A stretch of DNA of 64,000 nt, from the NCBI RefSeq assembly GCF_963924245.1, contig NC_086287.1, positions 49,228,906-49,292,905 on the forward strand, read 5' to 3'. Shown piece by piece: positions 1 to 12,858 of the stretch (position 1 is its first letter; each line of letters begins with the position of its first letter). This DNA comes from Chroicocephalus ridibundus (Eukaryota; Chordata; Aves; Charadriiformes; Laridae). Under the pieces are notes generated by a model. That model made no database searches and was not told the DNA's origin. It worked only from the letters and a program-made list of their open reading frames with translations. A program made the position numbers and the translations under genes.

Positions 1-2190
1 TTTGTTCTAGCTCTTCCTAGCCCTATTTTCTTCATTTCTGAGAGTGCAAATTTTAAGGTTTTATGTTTTCCCCTCCCCCCCGGCCCCTTAAGTTTGCTGC
101 ATCAGAAAGAGTGATCCTATTGTAGCAAGGATTGCCTGGGTAAAGTGTAAATTAACCTACATGGAGACCTGTGTTGCCACAGCTAAACTACTTTTCGTAC
201 CTGAGGTAGCTTTTTTAAAGCCAGCTCAGGTTTCTTTATGCTACACTGAATTCTGCAAACTAAAAATATCCCTGCCATGTAATTAAAACTAGATTCAGCA
301 TATCAAAATATGTCGAACATTCTGGAATGGTGATTTTAGTCCTCTGTACCACTGAATGTCTGCCAAATTTAAACTTAATGGTAGTCTATTCCATTGTATA
401 GTGTTAGTAAGTTAGAAATAATCTAAATAAGCTGTTTGAGAGACTGTAGTTAACATTATAGACTGCATTTCGAATTTTCTTTGCTTCTCAATGTGATACA
501 TCTTCCTACTTGCAAGTGTTTTTGGAGAGAAGATGCGTTTTTTTGTGTGACATGAATATAGGGATTCCAAAACCATTGGAATACCTCACGGAAGTGCTGA
601 GGGACTATTGGCATTAAAACAGATACAACAGTTTTAGACAGAGCCATCCAGACTGCTAAAGCTGACAGCACTCTGGGAGGGATGTGGTGCCCGGAGCACC
701 GGAGGCTGCTGTGGAGAGATTAGGAGAGCAGTGGGGGTGGCTGTGGACTAAAAAGACAAATTGTGGGGGAGCACAGTTCTGCTCACTGATTGACTTGTGT
801 GTGCCCAAGTAAAATTTAAGGAAGAAATGCTTGGGGACTGAAGAGCAATGAGAAAGTATTTAATTCTAGCTAGTATTAGTGTGTTTCCTTGTTCCAACCA
901 GCATTTTATGATTTATTCATTCAGAAATAAATCTGTGTTTTGCTAAAAATCTGTAGTAAGTAAGGTGGAAGCCCCGGTGATTTTCTCATAAAGTGCTGTT
1001 TCCTTTAATTTCTTCATGACAAATGTCCAGATTACTACATATTATGGCAGTTGTTTAGCGCTAGTTAAAGTAAACCCATCTGTTACAAGAATGCTGACAA
1101 GCATTTACATTTACAATGCATTTATAAAATTTGGACTTTGGTCTAAGAAGCAATCAAGACCAGAGGGCCTAGGAGATTCCCCCAGACCCAGGGGCTGTAG
1201 CAGGTCCCCAGGAGCAGTCTGGGCTCAGTGGTGGGGCAGCAGTGGGTGCTCAGTGCCATCCTGCACTTAGTCTGTTCCCGGTGGAGTCAGAGACTGCAGG
1301 GTCTTCCCCAGTGCATCAGCGCTTCTTCCTGTGCACCTAGGGCAGGATTATAATGTAATTATTTCACTATTCCTTATAGTTTCATGGTCTGGAACTGTCT
1401 TTCATTCTGTTACTCCTAAAACTGATCATTACTTTCAGGATACAGGACTTCTCTGACCCTCTATCTGGACTGGTCTTTCTAAAATTTCCTCCTCATTTAA
1501 AGCTTTGACCCTTAGGATCTCGATTTCCTCCAAGTGTTGGTTTGGTTTGGTTTGTTTTTTTTCCCTTGGGGAAAGTAGGAGGTAGGAAGAAAAAACACTA
1601 CCTAGATCAGAAGTGTTGTCAGGGTTGGAAATTTTTCAAGTCAGTGTTGGTATTTCATTTAAGATAGATGTATTAGGGAAAATACTGAGCCAGTGGTTTC
1701 AAACTGTGAGGTAAAGGAGCACTAATACGCTGCAAGACTCCCTGGCTTTAAAGCAGCATTTTGGACAACATAGGCAGGCAGGCTGGCTGCTTCTGTGCTA
1801 TCTCCTGATAGGTTAACAATTAGTTAATCGGTGCTGCTAATTACAATGTTCATTAAGCAATCCCAGGTGGCAGGTTTACCCTTCCTATCCATATCACCGA
1901 AACATTCTGAATAGGATTTCATGCACAAGTGGAGGTAATGGCACTTTCTGCCTCTCTTGCACACAGACATAGCATGGTAGCATAAGCGATATTCAGCCTC
2001 CCATGTCATGTACTTCAGCTCCATCTGGGATTACTTCCTGGCCTCATTTCAAAGAGAAGAAGAACCGCCTTGCTCTGTTACAGAAATGCTACTCTATTTC
2101 GGTTATTAATTTCTACACACTTTGCCCAGTAGAGTAAAGATGTTTAGTTTCATGAGGATGATACCATTAATAATGCATGGGATGTATAAA
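1..2190. other. Unique AT-rich non-coding DNA, no gene seen
   Basis: No frame in this stretch has a recognisable domain, codon bias or splice-bounded exon pattern; open frames are under 90 codons and look like chance. A C-rich tract lies near 72-88 and a GC-richer patch near 1160-1270. I recognise no transposon here. Confidence 0.6.
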
Positions 2191-2194
2191 GGAA

Positions 2195-2310
2195 CAGTGA
2201 TTTACATTGCCCAAGTACTGTACAAACAGTAATTCATAATAATTTGTATAGCCATAATTTCAGAAATAAAACCCAGGAAGGATGCATTAGGCTCCGTGTA
2301 ACCAGTCCTT
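2195..2310 (-). repeat. Possible decayed MIR/SINE-like relic
   Basis: The order of short words resembles the reverse strand of MIR-type SINEs: a 'tactgtacaaacagtaattcat' style segment, then 'aaaacccaggaaggatg', then 'ctccgtgtaaccag', which would correspond to the tRNA-derived head. Divergence is very high and the middle is poorly matched, so this could be coincidence. A profile search against amniote SINE models would decide it. Confidence 0.28.
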
Positions 2311-2605
2311 TCCATTCTGCTTTCTGGGTGGCTGTAACTACTGGTTCAAAGCGAATCACCTGAGTAGTTCCAGGTTGTTGCAGGGATGCCCCACTGACTC
2401 CTGCTCCTCAAGACACCAATTAATATTTCTGGAGTTCTGGGATTCTGGTACAGTGTTTTTTCATCTTCTCCCCAAGAAAGACAAATACATCAGGCTTTTC
2501 GTACAAGACTCTGCTTTGTGCCCCTCTACCTAATTGATTCAATATCATTGTTCATATTTCAGATGAAAAGCCCCTGCTTTTTCTACGCTTTTATCTCTTC
2601 AGCTC

Positions 2606-2626
2606 TTTTTTTTTTTTTTTTTTTTT
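2606..2626. repeat. Poly-T tract (21 T)
   Basis: An uninterrupted run of T. No LINE or SINE body is recognisable next to it on either side, so it is listed as a homopolymer and not as a retroposon tail. Confidence 0.95.
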
Positions 2627-2629
2627 CCT

Positions 2630-5600
2630 TCTCTCTTCTGCTTTAACTTCAAGGCAATGCAATACATTGTTTAGAAGCACTGTATCAGGTAACGCAGACT
2701 GTGTTTCTGACTGAGTTATTTTGGAGTGAAAGGAATAAGGCATCCTTGCCTCAGTTTCCCAGTCCATGCAAAGCTGCAATGGTCAGGCAAAAGACACTGT
2801 TCATGTAGAGTAGCATTATCCACTCATACAGCTCTTCTATAGGGCTCCATAAATATTTGATTGACTTGCTTCTGTTACTGCTAGCATGATTTGTTTAATT
2901 CTCTAGATGTTCTTCAGTCTGTAAAGCTTTTTGTGATACGTTAACATGAGTGATGCTACGTGAAGTTTATAACAATGATTTCAATAAAAATGTGTCAATG
3001 CACTACATGGGCCAGTCTGTGGGACACAGACACTACTTTTCATTTCCTCTCTTTTACCGAGGAAAAGACCATGTGTGTTTCCCAAGCACTCTGGGCACTC
3101 TTCACTCTGAAACCCAGGCAATTTATCTCAATGAAATATTCATGCCATAAAGGTGAATACCTGTGCAGCCAAATTTCCTTTTGAACACGTTGCAGAAAGA
3201 ACTTTTAACAAAACCTGTCGGATGACACCAAAAACTGTGCACAAAGCTATTCCATTTAGAAGGCGTTGAGCAAATTCTGTGGCAAGCGTGTCATACGAAT
3301 GCTTATACAGATAATTTTGGAACAGTAACCAAAATGCAATCCTACCTAAAATTAGGAGGCTAATCAAAAACCCTGAAGCCTTCTTTCTCTTTGATTCCTT
3401 ACAGCACACTCCCACGATGTTTTTGCTCTTTTTCAGGCTTTTCTGGAAGCTGGTGAAAAGCCCTAGAGAAAATCTCAACAAGAAAGGACGATCTCTCCTG
3501 CCAACTAATTTTAATATATTCTTCATAAGACATTGACTAGAACAGTTATTTTAGTATTTCAGTGTACTCCTTGGACAGTTACAGAGAGCTATACGCAAAG
3601 GCATCTGGAATCTATTGCTGTATGGTATAAGCATATGCTGTTGGTGTGTGGTTCAGCTATAAAGCACGAAATATTTTGAGTTCAGTTGGTGAATGGACCA
3701 GGCCCTGCTCTGTGCTGGGCTCTGAACCACATCAGACACCAAATGTTCACAGAGCGTTGACCTCCAGAGGAGACTGCTGGGGTCAGGCTGGGGCATCTTG
3801 TCTTGATGAAAGGAGTCCTTTTTTCCCAAAGTTTCTAAGTCCTTTTGCCCACAGCAATTTTCCTTTTAGCTGGTTTTTTTTTTTTCTTAGTGTTTCAGAT
3901 GAACTTTCATCTCTTTTTTAGCAGATTTTTAATTATCCTTGTGCCATACTGAGATGTGGCTGAGATGGAGACTCCAGCTGTTTTTGAGTCACATCTGCAG
4001 ATCACGTAGGTATAATCTCTATGGTAACTGACCCATGTTGGGTAGGAGAAAAAAGATGCTCAGAACTAAAGGTTAATTGCTCTTTCATTTATACATGTTT
4101 TGTGCAACTCCAGTGTTGCAAATTGAGTATCCCATTATCCGATTAGAACAAGATTATTAACAGATTGAGCATCTTTTTTGTTTCTCGGATTTCTGAAGAA
4201 CTACTTGATACACTTTAGAAATAGTGACCCCATTTTTCACACTCGCATGCATGGGAAATCCTGGTCAACTCTTTTTTTTTTTTTAAGGAGAAGGAAGGTA
4301 CTTGCCACTGTAGTGGGAAACAATTTTCTTCTTCTATAATACAGAAGACCTGCCTGTCATTCTTCCCCTGTCCAGGACAGGAATAGCTTTGTGTGATCAT
4401 TGTCCTGGCAGGCCACCTAGAAAAAAGCACAAGGAAAAAGCAACTAACTTAATAAATCAACAGACAAAATTTTTCTCACTTAACCCACGCAAGTTAACAT
4501 TCCGTACAAGGCTTTGGAAATTCTTTTGCTGCTTGAACTGTACCCTACATATTGGAGATCTGATTACTTGCAACACACCGGTCTTCAAATGAAACAGCTG
4601 AGGTCTTTAAAAATGTGCTGTCAAAGTGTCTGATTTATCTTTTGGGGATTTCCCAGGTTAATTTAAGAAAGAAAACCATTCATTTAATTTAAAACATGAA
4701 ATACGTGTTGACTAGTTTTCTCTCCTTACAATATTTTCTGTCTCTGTGAAACTCATTAAAAAGTACACTGAAGGTTAACTGTGTTACTGGAAAAAATCTT
4801 TTTTTACTTCTTACTTTTCATGGTTAAATGTTATAGACTTCACTGCTAGAGACAGATACATCTAAGATGAAATATTTATTCTGATTTACTGAAATACTGA
4901 GACAACTGGTAATTATGGATTATAGTCACTTTAAAGATGCAACTACCTAATCTGGATTACCATTTTAACTTCTCAAGCGTGCATGTTTGAGTTGTATTGC
5001 TTGTGAAAATGGATTCTTTCTTTTTTTTCCCCAGTATCTCCATCTCGTTTATTAGGATATTTGAGACTGGTATTTTTGGCTTTCCATGCCCCCAGTACAA
5101 CATCCTTAGAAAAACTTGTATCTTTTTTGCGTTAATACTCAGCGAAGTGGCTCTCTTGGAACAAACATTTGATATCCTTCTAAATAAGCACAAAAAATTC
5201 TAGTAACTTTTCATTATTTTATTTATTCTGTAGGAAGAAACATCTCCACATGATCTTTTGCAATTAAAATTCTTCCAATAGGTCTTAAGGAACTCCAGGG
5301 ATCTCTCTCTTCTCATGGAACTCATCAGAGTGAATTAATCTACGTTCAAACAAAATTAGAGATGCAATTACTTTATAACCTTTAAAAGTATAATTATGTA
5401 CCTAACACAATTACCCATGTTTTGGGGACCCTATTGCAAATACTTCTGGCCTCTGTTGCAGATTTACTCTTTTTCTTCATAGTCCCTAACAGAACAGAAA
5501 AGTCTGACTTTTGAGTGCCTTGGGTGAAAACCAATGACCTGTGGGTTCACAGTGTATCATTTGGTATTTCTGGCTCTGCTTTGTTTATTGTTTTGGGAAT

Positions 5601-8260
5601 TGCAACTTAGAACCTATGAGTAACATTCTGAGTGTAGGAACTCTGCTTAAATCAGATGAAGAAAACGTTGCTAGGGATGCCCAGGACTAATACTTTTCTA
5701 AACAGTAAAATATTTGCCATTTCTCTATAAGTCAGTAAAATGAGAAATATTATGATACATCAAGTGCTTAGAAAATATTCCCTTTCAGCATACATTAGTG
5801 AAAAAATGTCATAAAATGTCTTGGAGTTCTGTATTTATTGCCTTTCTGTATTTCCAAATTAAATCTGCTCATCTGACAAATACAAAAAATGCTTTGCTTT
5901 AGTACTAAGTCTTAGATCTGATAGGCTGGTGCTTGCCTGCATGCTACTAACTAGAAAAACTCTACTTTTTGAGTACAGTAGCATTGTTGATGATCTATGC
6001 GCTAGCTTCCGCACAAACTTTTTAGTCCTGCATGATTACCAAGAATAAAATGTAACAAACGATTTTGGTTTGCAAAAGCATCAAAATGATACATATCCAT
6101 GTTGGAAGTGCAGAAATGTAGAACTCTAACGCAAATGATGTATGTCCTAATTTGCATGCCAATGAATATTCATTAAAGTATTTACATAATGACAGCAAAT
6201 GTTCTGATTATCAGAATTTAAGTCTGAAAAAATGCAATGTGGAATAAGTTTTAGGAACATTGTTAAATCCTTTCTACCTGGTTTTGGTATCTCAGTGTGC
6301 TGGTATACAGATGTTTAAATGTCTCTACTTCACTAAAGATGCTCAGGAGGGCTAGCTGGGCTTTTCAGAAACAGCAGAATCTTATCAATATGACTTTAAA
6401 AAAGACACATAAAATATATATGTACATGCAATCAGGAGATATATAGGTGAAATGCTTGATGACCGAGTTACTAGAAAAACATACTATATCCCAAGCAGTA
6501 ATATAGAGCTTGATCACATAAGCATCAACTGGGTAAATAATATGGCATGAGACGCCTAGCTGGCTTATCTCAAAGATACTGGAGGTGTCTCTTAGCTATC
6601 ATTTAGACACTCGGAGCTGTCTGATCCACCTGGCTGGACCGGCATTGAGGTCTCTGAATTGAGATCCAGACAGAAACTGGGTTCTTCTACAAGAGAATAA
6701 ATACTGGACATGATGCCTTTTTGTCTGACCAGCTGTTTAACTGGGTTAAAGAAATCTACATTAGTAAAAAGACTTAAATCCATGTTTACTGTCCATCTAG
6801 GACCTATTTCAAACATGTTAAAGTCAAAGGCAGAAGAAGGAGCTTGATAGGTTACTCTGCTAATAAGGCAACAGTCAAAAGCTCCTTTTGAAGACACTGG
6901 AAAAAGAATATCTAAACTTTTGACGAATAATTAAACTGCCTGATCAAATTCTGGTAGTAATTGTTACAGGATACCACTTCCCGCCTTGAGCAGTCACATC
7001 ATTTGTACATATCATTTAAAAGTTGCAGAACCTCTTACCAAGCAAAGTATTTGTGCAGCTGGATGTGCCCTGAAGATCTTTTGGGATCAAAGACATCATA
7101 AAAACTAAAGCACTGATAGCTGAAACTGTCCAGCAGGAACCCTGAAATGCAAGAAACGAAATGTCTTCTCAAAGGTAGACTTTCTTGAGTAAAGTAGGCG
7201 ATTTCACCTCTGCACCTTGTCACTAGTTGACTCTTCTAAACACTCACTGCTGCCCAGCTGTTTTTTTGTGGCATATATCAGGCTGGTACCTGACTACTCG
7301 CCTAATGGTCTGAACACAGAAGGAAGAGAAAGAAACGTTTTTGTTCTGGATACCCTGGCTGTTTCTCTCTTGTGGTAGAAAAGTGTGTCATGTTTTGAAT
7401 ATGCCAGCTGCCTCCCAGTTGTCTATTTGTAATCTTCATAAATATCCACTGAGAAATGCTAAAGAAATTAGGGGAAAAGCCATATGGCCCTTTTCTACTT
7501 TGTTAAGAGCTGCAGAAGAGAGCATTAAAGTCATTATAAAGATGAAAGAGGAAGGTGTTAGGTATCCTGGTCACATATTCTCTGAGCTGATGGTTTATAT
7601 TATTGAAGCGTTTTGTAGAGAAACATAAATTCTCATCATTTAATAAAGAAAATTATTTTGTTGCTAGTGCACATCCTATAAAGTGGAGTCAAATGCACGT
7701 CTGCTAAGTTATGGGACTTGCAAATGAAGACAGGCCAGGCCGCCAAGGCAGAAGAATGTGTTTATTTCCCTCTCTGCTTTCATTCAGGTTTTTCTTGATA
7801 TTACAGCTATGTTTTTATGTCATAGTGAAATTAGTCTTTGCCCCAAAGTGTATAAGCAGTACTGCATTTCTGCGGTGCTTTCATTTAAGGCTACGAACAC
7901 ACTAAGCATTTATTACAGCTTATAATATGAAGTAGTAAATTGTCAGGCTGATGATACATTGGAGGCAAGTGATGCTCAGGGAGGTCATGGGGCCATGCAG
8001 CGTGAGTTCCTGGTTATAAGGTTCACAATTCCTTTACTTTTCCTGCTCTGAAGAACAAAAATATGCTGAGTGTGTTCCTGGCTGCCCCATTATAATCACT
8101 GTCCCACCTTGTGACAGGATTCAGGATGAGAAGAATGATGTCCTGCCTCTACTGATTGATACTCTCAGCTTCTTTGGCTATAGATGTTTGCCACATGCTG
8201 TCAATATGCAGCCTCGCAGTAAGAGCAGAATTGCATAGCAATATATAATATGGGAACATT
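2630..8260. other. Unique AT-rich non-coding DNA, no gene seen
   Basis: The stretch holds poly-T runs near 3874-3885 and 4271-4284 and many A/T-rich words. The longest open frame is a 128-codon reverse-strand frame at 3140-3526; its translation has no domain I recognise, and frames of this size are expected by chance at this base composition. A perfect octamer (ATTTGCAT) lies at 6150-6157, but one is expected by chance. No transposon is recognised. Confidence 0.6.
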
Positions 8261-8261
8261 T

Positions 8262-8386
8262 ATTGAGATTTTCAAGACCTGACTGAGCAGTCTGGTATGA
8301 CCCCAGAGCCACCCCTCCTTTGAGCAGGTGGAGAGACTAGAGACTTCCAGAGGTCTCTTCCAGCTTGAACTACTGTATCAGTCTAC
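8262..8386 (+). mobile_element. Decayed CR1 LINE 3' end
   Basis: The words 'ttcaagacctgactgagcag', 'tctggtatgaccccagagcc', 'cctttgagcaggtggagaga' and 'ctagagacttccagaggtct' followed by 'cttccag' reproduce, in order, the 3' non-coding end of one CR1 branch (the type with 'gaccccagagctgacc'). The terminal ATTCTATG tail is no longer readable. Mismatch is clearly higher than in the copies at 34.7 and 62.2 kb, so this insertion is older. CR1 retroposons typically insert as 5'-truncated copies, and this one retains only about 120 bp. Confidence 0.62.
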
Positions 8387-8389
8387 AGT

Positions 8390-9420
8390 TTTATTACACG
8401 GATTCACAATTTACAGAACTGTGCAAGCTTTTCTCGTGACGTGAGGTACTTTGGAGTTGCTTACACTTTAGCATATTACTAACTGTAGGACTATGCCACA
8501 CACTGTCGTGTGCTAACTGCTTCATTTGCTCATGTCCTTTAGTTCAAAATTGAGCAGAATGGCTAAGGCAACTTCGGGAAACATGGACAAGAAGCTCACA
8601 TGTTAATTTGTTGATCCCAAAGACCTGGCATTTGCAACAGGAAGCGCCACTGTAATCACAAAGGAATTGAACGTAGGCGGTTTCACAGTGAAACCTCAAG
8701 GAGAGACTTGTGCTTGGGCCTAGAGTACAATTGATGGCATGAGATGAAGGACCTCTTGTAAGAGGCCTGATCTTTGTAGCTTTCTTGTATAATATGACTT
8801 ACTCTGTTTATTTTGGTGCTGGGTAACCCCAAGCACTTCTTATTTTAGAAGGGGCTGACACTGTGCTTGTACCCTGAGACTTCTTTTTGGAGAATATGGA
8901 GAAGGGAGTGGTATAGACATGGGTGATTTACTTCTCACAGGGTGCCATGGTCTCCTCACATAAATACAACCACATAAGCTTTTCTCTGGCAATAAAACAC
9001 TTACTGCTGCAAGTGTGCAGGTTGGCAGTGGCAGCTCTGGGTAGTTCAGCTGTTTTGTAATTTATTAAAGGTTGCCATTAGCACGGACATTTTAAAATAC
9101 CGGTCTGTTCATCACTGTGAAAGATTTACAGTGAGATTTTCGTGTGAAACTCATTCCAGATCCCTTCACCAATATTTAGAGTCCCCCTGACTTTTAGGTC
9201 AAATACAAAATTATTGTTTCTCCAGGGAACGAGTGTGGAAGGCAGGCATCCACTGACATCCCACTCCCGCAGAGTTGGGCACAGGTGTAAATAGGGCCAT
9301 AAACTAAGAAGATTATCACTATGGACTTTGCTTGACTGGATAAAGCTAGTACAGTGTAGTCCTAATCCATGGCAGTAGCTCCTAAAAGCTATGGTGATAG
9401 AAATAAATAATAGTTTCTTT
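8390..9420. other. Unique non-coding DNA, no gene seen
   Basis: No open frame of note, no recognisable transposon and no RNA gene. It separates the decayed CR1 end from the microsatellite. Confidence 0.55.
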
Positions 9421-9502
9421 AATAATAATGATATTGCTGCTAATAGTGATGATAATGATAATGACGATGATAATAATAATGATAATGATAATAATAATAA
9501 TG
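9421..9502. repeat. Imperfect ATA/ATG trinucleotide microsatellite
   Basis: An 82-bp tract built of AAT and GAT triplets (ATAATAATGATA, GATGATAATGATAATGACGATG, ATAATAATAATAATG) with a few interruptions. The interruptions suggest an old array, though the pure core at its right end could still vary in length. Confidence 0.93.
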
Positions 9503-9504
9503 TT

Positions 9505-11020
9505 TGTTTAGTTGCACGTATTGTATAAATGCTTTCTGCTTAGCTGCAGCCTAGATCAGCAAGTCAAGGCTCAAGGAATGAAGTCCATTAGCTACATTTT
9601 GAACAGGCTTTGACTGGCAGAATGTTAAAGTCAGGGAAGGAAGTGGAGAACTGAGATGGTAGTTTTTGTTCTTCATCTTTTTTTTTTTTTTAATCACAGA
9701 TAGCCAGATGTTTTTTCTTCACTGATTGGCTTTTGTTTTTTTTTTCAGCTGTTCTTTTTGAGGAGGAGTTGTCTTAATGGATATAATTCAGCTGGTGAGC
9801 TGCTTAGGTTGTTCATAACAAGCATTCCTTAGAGTAATCACTACAGAGAGCTCACCATTTCCATTGCCTGACTGGTTGACTGAGTTATTTGATATAGTTT
9901 CTATTTTCTATGAGTCGTGCAGAACAATAAATTTTTATGCATCTGCAGCTTTTAAAAAAATTTCCTTCATGAAAATTTTTCTATATTTGGAAAAATAGAA
10001 GCTTGTAACAAAGCAAACAAGCTCCTAACAAAGGAAACAAAATTCAAATCTTCACAGGAGTGAAGCTGAAAACATGATTAGAGCAACTCACATGTCCTCA
10101 CAGCTCACTTTGCTGTGCATTTGCAGGACTGAACATGTGGTGGGACTGTGACACAAAAGGGAAAGAAAACTCATAGAGAGGTGCTTTCTAAGAGATGCAT
10201 AGGGGTGCACAGAAGGCACAGGTACCAGGAGAGATTGAGCTACTTCTGAGGTGTGCAGGGAGTTGAATATGAGCCTTGATAGTAGAAGAAGATGTTACTT
10301 ACACTGTGATGCTCTCTGCAGCATGGCCCTGATCTGGTCCCTAGTGTGCACTGCAATTATAGCCTACCTGCCTGCCAGGAAGGGACATGGGTGCACTGCA
10401 GCTCACCATGGGCCCTTGTTTCCTTGCAGGGAAACTCACACGCAAGGACTGGAAAGGCTCATCTGTGTACTCCAACAAGATCCTTTGTCTGGACACAGAG
10501 ACCACATAGCAACCTATTCTAAAATGCCAACGCAGTCATTAGGATGAAGATACGATGGAGAAAAGCGGTGGCAGAAACAGCTGGAATCTAGGGCCAAGAC
10601 AGACTATTTGCCCAAGTATTCAGACGTGGCCTACTATGAAGTGCTACAACACAGCAAAATGAGGAGTCAGCCAAGGTACCAATATCATGCTGGATATACC
10701 CATAATAGCCAAAGACAGGTTCAGTGCTGGAAGTAGGAACAACATCACAATTGTAAGTATGTAGGAGACAACATGACAAGAAACAGATGAGTTGTGACAG
10801 TGGTAGTTAAATATCCACTGTGGACAGTGGAAGCATTAGTGTGCCTTTCATTACCTTTGCACTAAATGTGCAGTGCCTGGCACTTTCTGGCCATAAAGTT
10901 AATTCTGTGTTTACTGAAACAGACGGATAGATAAGCTTCCAGCTGCAGAGCACTCATCTAGGGGAAAAGATGAAAGGGACACAAATTCATATACAGATCA
11001 AATAAGACTACAGAAGATTT
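9505..11020. other. Non-coding DNA with small local repeat, no gene seen
   Basis: A 14-base poly-T run begins near 9678. A near-perfect 15-bp direct repeat (taacaaagcaaacaa, then taacaaaggaaacaa) occurs at 10006-10020 and 10026-10040. A 98-codon forward frame at 10251-10547 has no recognisable domain and I do not call it a gene. Confidence 0.55.
10006..10040. repeat. Short tandem duplication, 20-bp period
   Basis: Two 15-bp copies differing at one base, 20 bp apart in register. It is probably a replication-slippage duplication. Confidence 0.75.
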
Positions 11021-11023
11021 CTA

Positions 11024-11075
11024 ATCATAGAACCCTTTGGATTGCAAGGTAGATCTCATGGGTCTGTTCCCACAC
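11024..11075 (-). mobile_element. Possible decayed CR1 3' terminus
   Basis: The string 'aatcatagaaccctttggat' followed by 'tgcaaggtagatctcatggg' resembles the reverse complement of the CR1 3' end (tail, then a 'ttggaagggacctcatgggtcatc'-like block). Only about 50 bp are visible and the following bases do not continue the element convincingly, so it may be a very short insertion or a chance match. Confidence 0.38.
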
Positions 11076-12836
11076 ACAAGAATAATTTATTTGAAGCTTT
11101 AACATCATCCTTGTATATAGATGTTTTCCTTAAGAATCTTCATTAGGATTTTCATAATAAGGGCAAATATTGTTGCTGACTAGTTTTTCAAGAGATTCTG
11201 CACTAAAAGAGGTTGAACTAGGATAGACTTTTTCTTTTCCATTCAGGCTTCTGTCCATCATGTTTTCTTCTTCACACACACATCTCTGATTTAAGCAGGG
11301 GACTTCACAGCTGAGACAGCATCATGCGACATGTGAGCATCTGCTGTACTGCTGCTTACAGATGGGACAGTAACCTCTGTATGGTCTATCCTCACAGGTA
11401 AACCTGTACCCGGCAAAATCCAACATGGGATGCTTTGAAGGAAGGGTATATTAATTCAGTTACTGAGCCATAACAATACATCTTTGCGTTTCTATTCTCA
11501 CCCTCATATTTCCTTAGTCCCATCTTTGTGGTAATGGCAGAGCCTCAGCTTTGTAAGTCTCACTGTGCAGTACATGGTGCGATTCAATAGTATTCACTTC
11601 TATGATGTGTATATTTGTAATAGTGTGGCATCAAGATAGAAAGACATAACACTGATTTGTTACGCTGACATGAATGTCTCAGAATGGAGACGGCATTTTG
11701 TCACTCATGGTGGACAAAAGCATATGAACAATGAGGTCTCCATTGCCTGCTTTATTCTGTGCTGCAGCTCCTTTATTGATCTCCTGATAAAATACCATTG
11801 CCTTTGTTCATGAGTTATGTGCCTAAGGAAGCACCTGCGATCCTCTCTCACCATTTGAAAGCAGCTCTCTCATGCAATACCACTTTTTCCATCGCCCTGA
11901 CAAATTCATAGAGAAACTCTCCACTGGTTCTCTTAATGAGAGCCTTGTTCCATTATGAGGCTGACAGAGAATCTGTTAATAGGAGAAATTCAAAACTAAA
12001 CAAACAAATCAATGAGAAAGAGTTTTAATGCTTTCACAGAGAAGTGCAGGTCAGCTCTGTTAGAGAGATATGTAAAACTGGCATGTATTGACTTTCTGGA
12101 TTGGTGCCTATTTGGTCACATCAATGCCTAGCAGAAATTCCTTGGGTTTTGAGTTTTGTTTTCTAAACTCTAATGAATACAAATGCTAGTATTTGGACTC
12201 AGACAGTTGCATTTGTATGATTACAACTGCTGAAGAATTTAGCTCATTTTTAAAGATAAGAGATGTTTTAGAACATAGCCCAATGCAGACAATGTGTTGA
12301 CAAATCTGGTACTGTGATATAAAACTTGTATCTATATGTAGAGGCATAAGCAGCCACTGGGGCTAGGTAATTATAGGAGAGTATCAGAGTCCTCCTGCTC
12401 TGCATTTCCAATTCCACCTGTAAAATTCAGTTTAGCTGAGGTAGAAAACAAGTCTAGTAGAGTGAAGTTTGCTGGTTTTCCATTCAATTTGGAGCTCTCT
12501 TCAGACTGGCTCTGTAGCTTTACTCTCTTGACCTGAGCTGGCACATTTTTAAAAAGAATTGTGCATGTGTTAAAAATACAGCTCCTTCACTGTAACAGCT
12601 GTAGGCAGCATGTGAGGTTTGAGAGGAGCAGACCATTCCTCCTGACGGGCTCTCCTTTCAGGTTGTCTGTGGTAAGAATTGATTGAACTAAAGACTGTGA
12701 TGCCTGAGATGGCAGCACTAATAAATTGCTTGCATGCAATGTGTTAACAGGTTTAGAACGTAAAATTTGCATATGCCCAGCACTTTTCATCCTGTTCAAA
12801 TTCAAGTGTGTGTAAAACTGTGAAGCAACTCACTAG

Positions 12837-12858
12837 TTTTAATTTAATTTTAATTTAA
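12837..12858. repeat. Short TTTAA-type tandem
   Basis: The sequence reads 'ttttaatttaattttaattt' and continues with 'aa', a 5-6-bp unit repeated about four times. It is a simple repeat with no larger element around it. Confidence 0.85.

Noticed and set aside
3140..3526. 128-codon reverse frame with hydrophobic stretches
   Set aside because: Hydrophobicity follows from T-rich codons; no family recognised and the size is within chance expectation.
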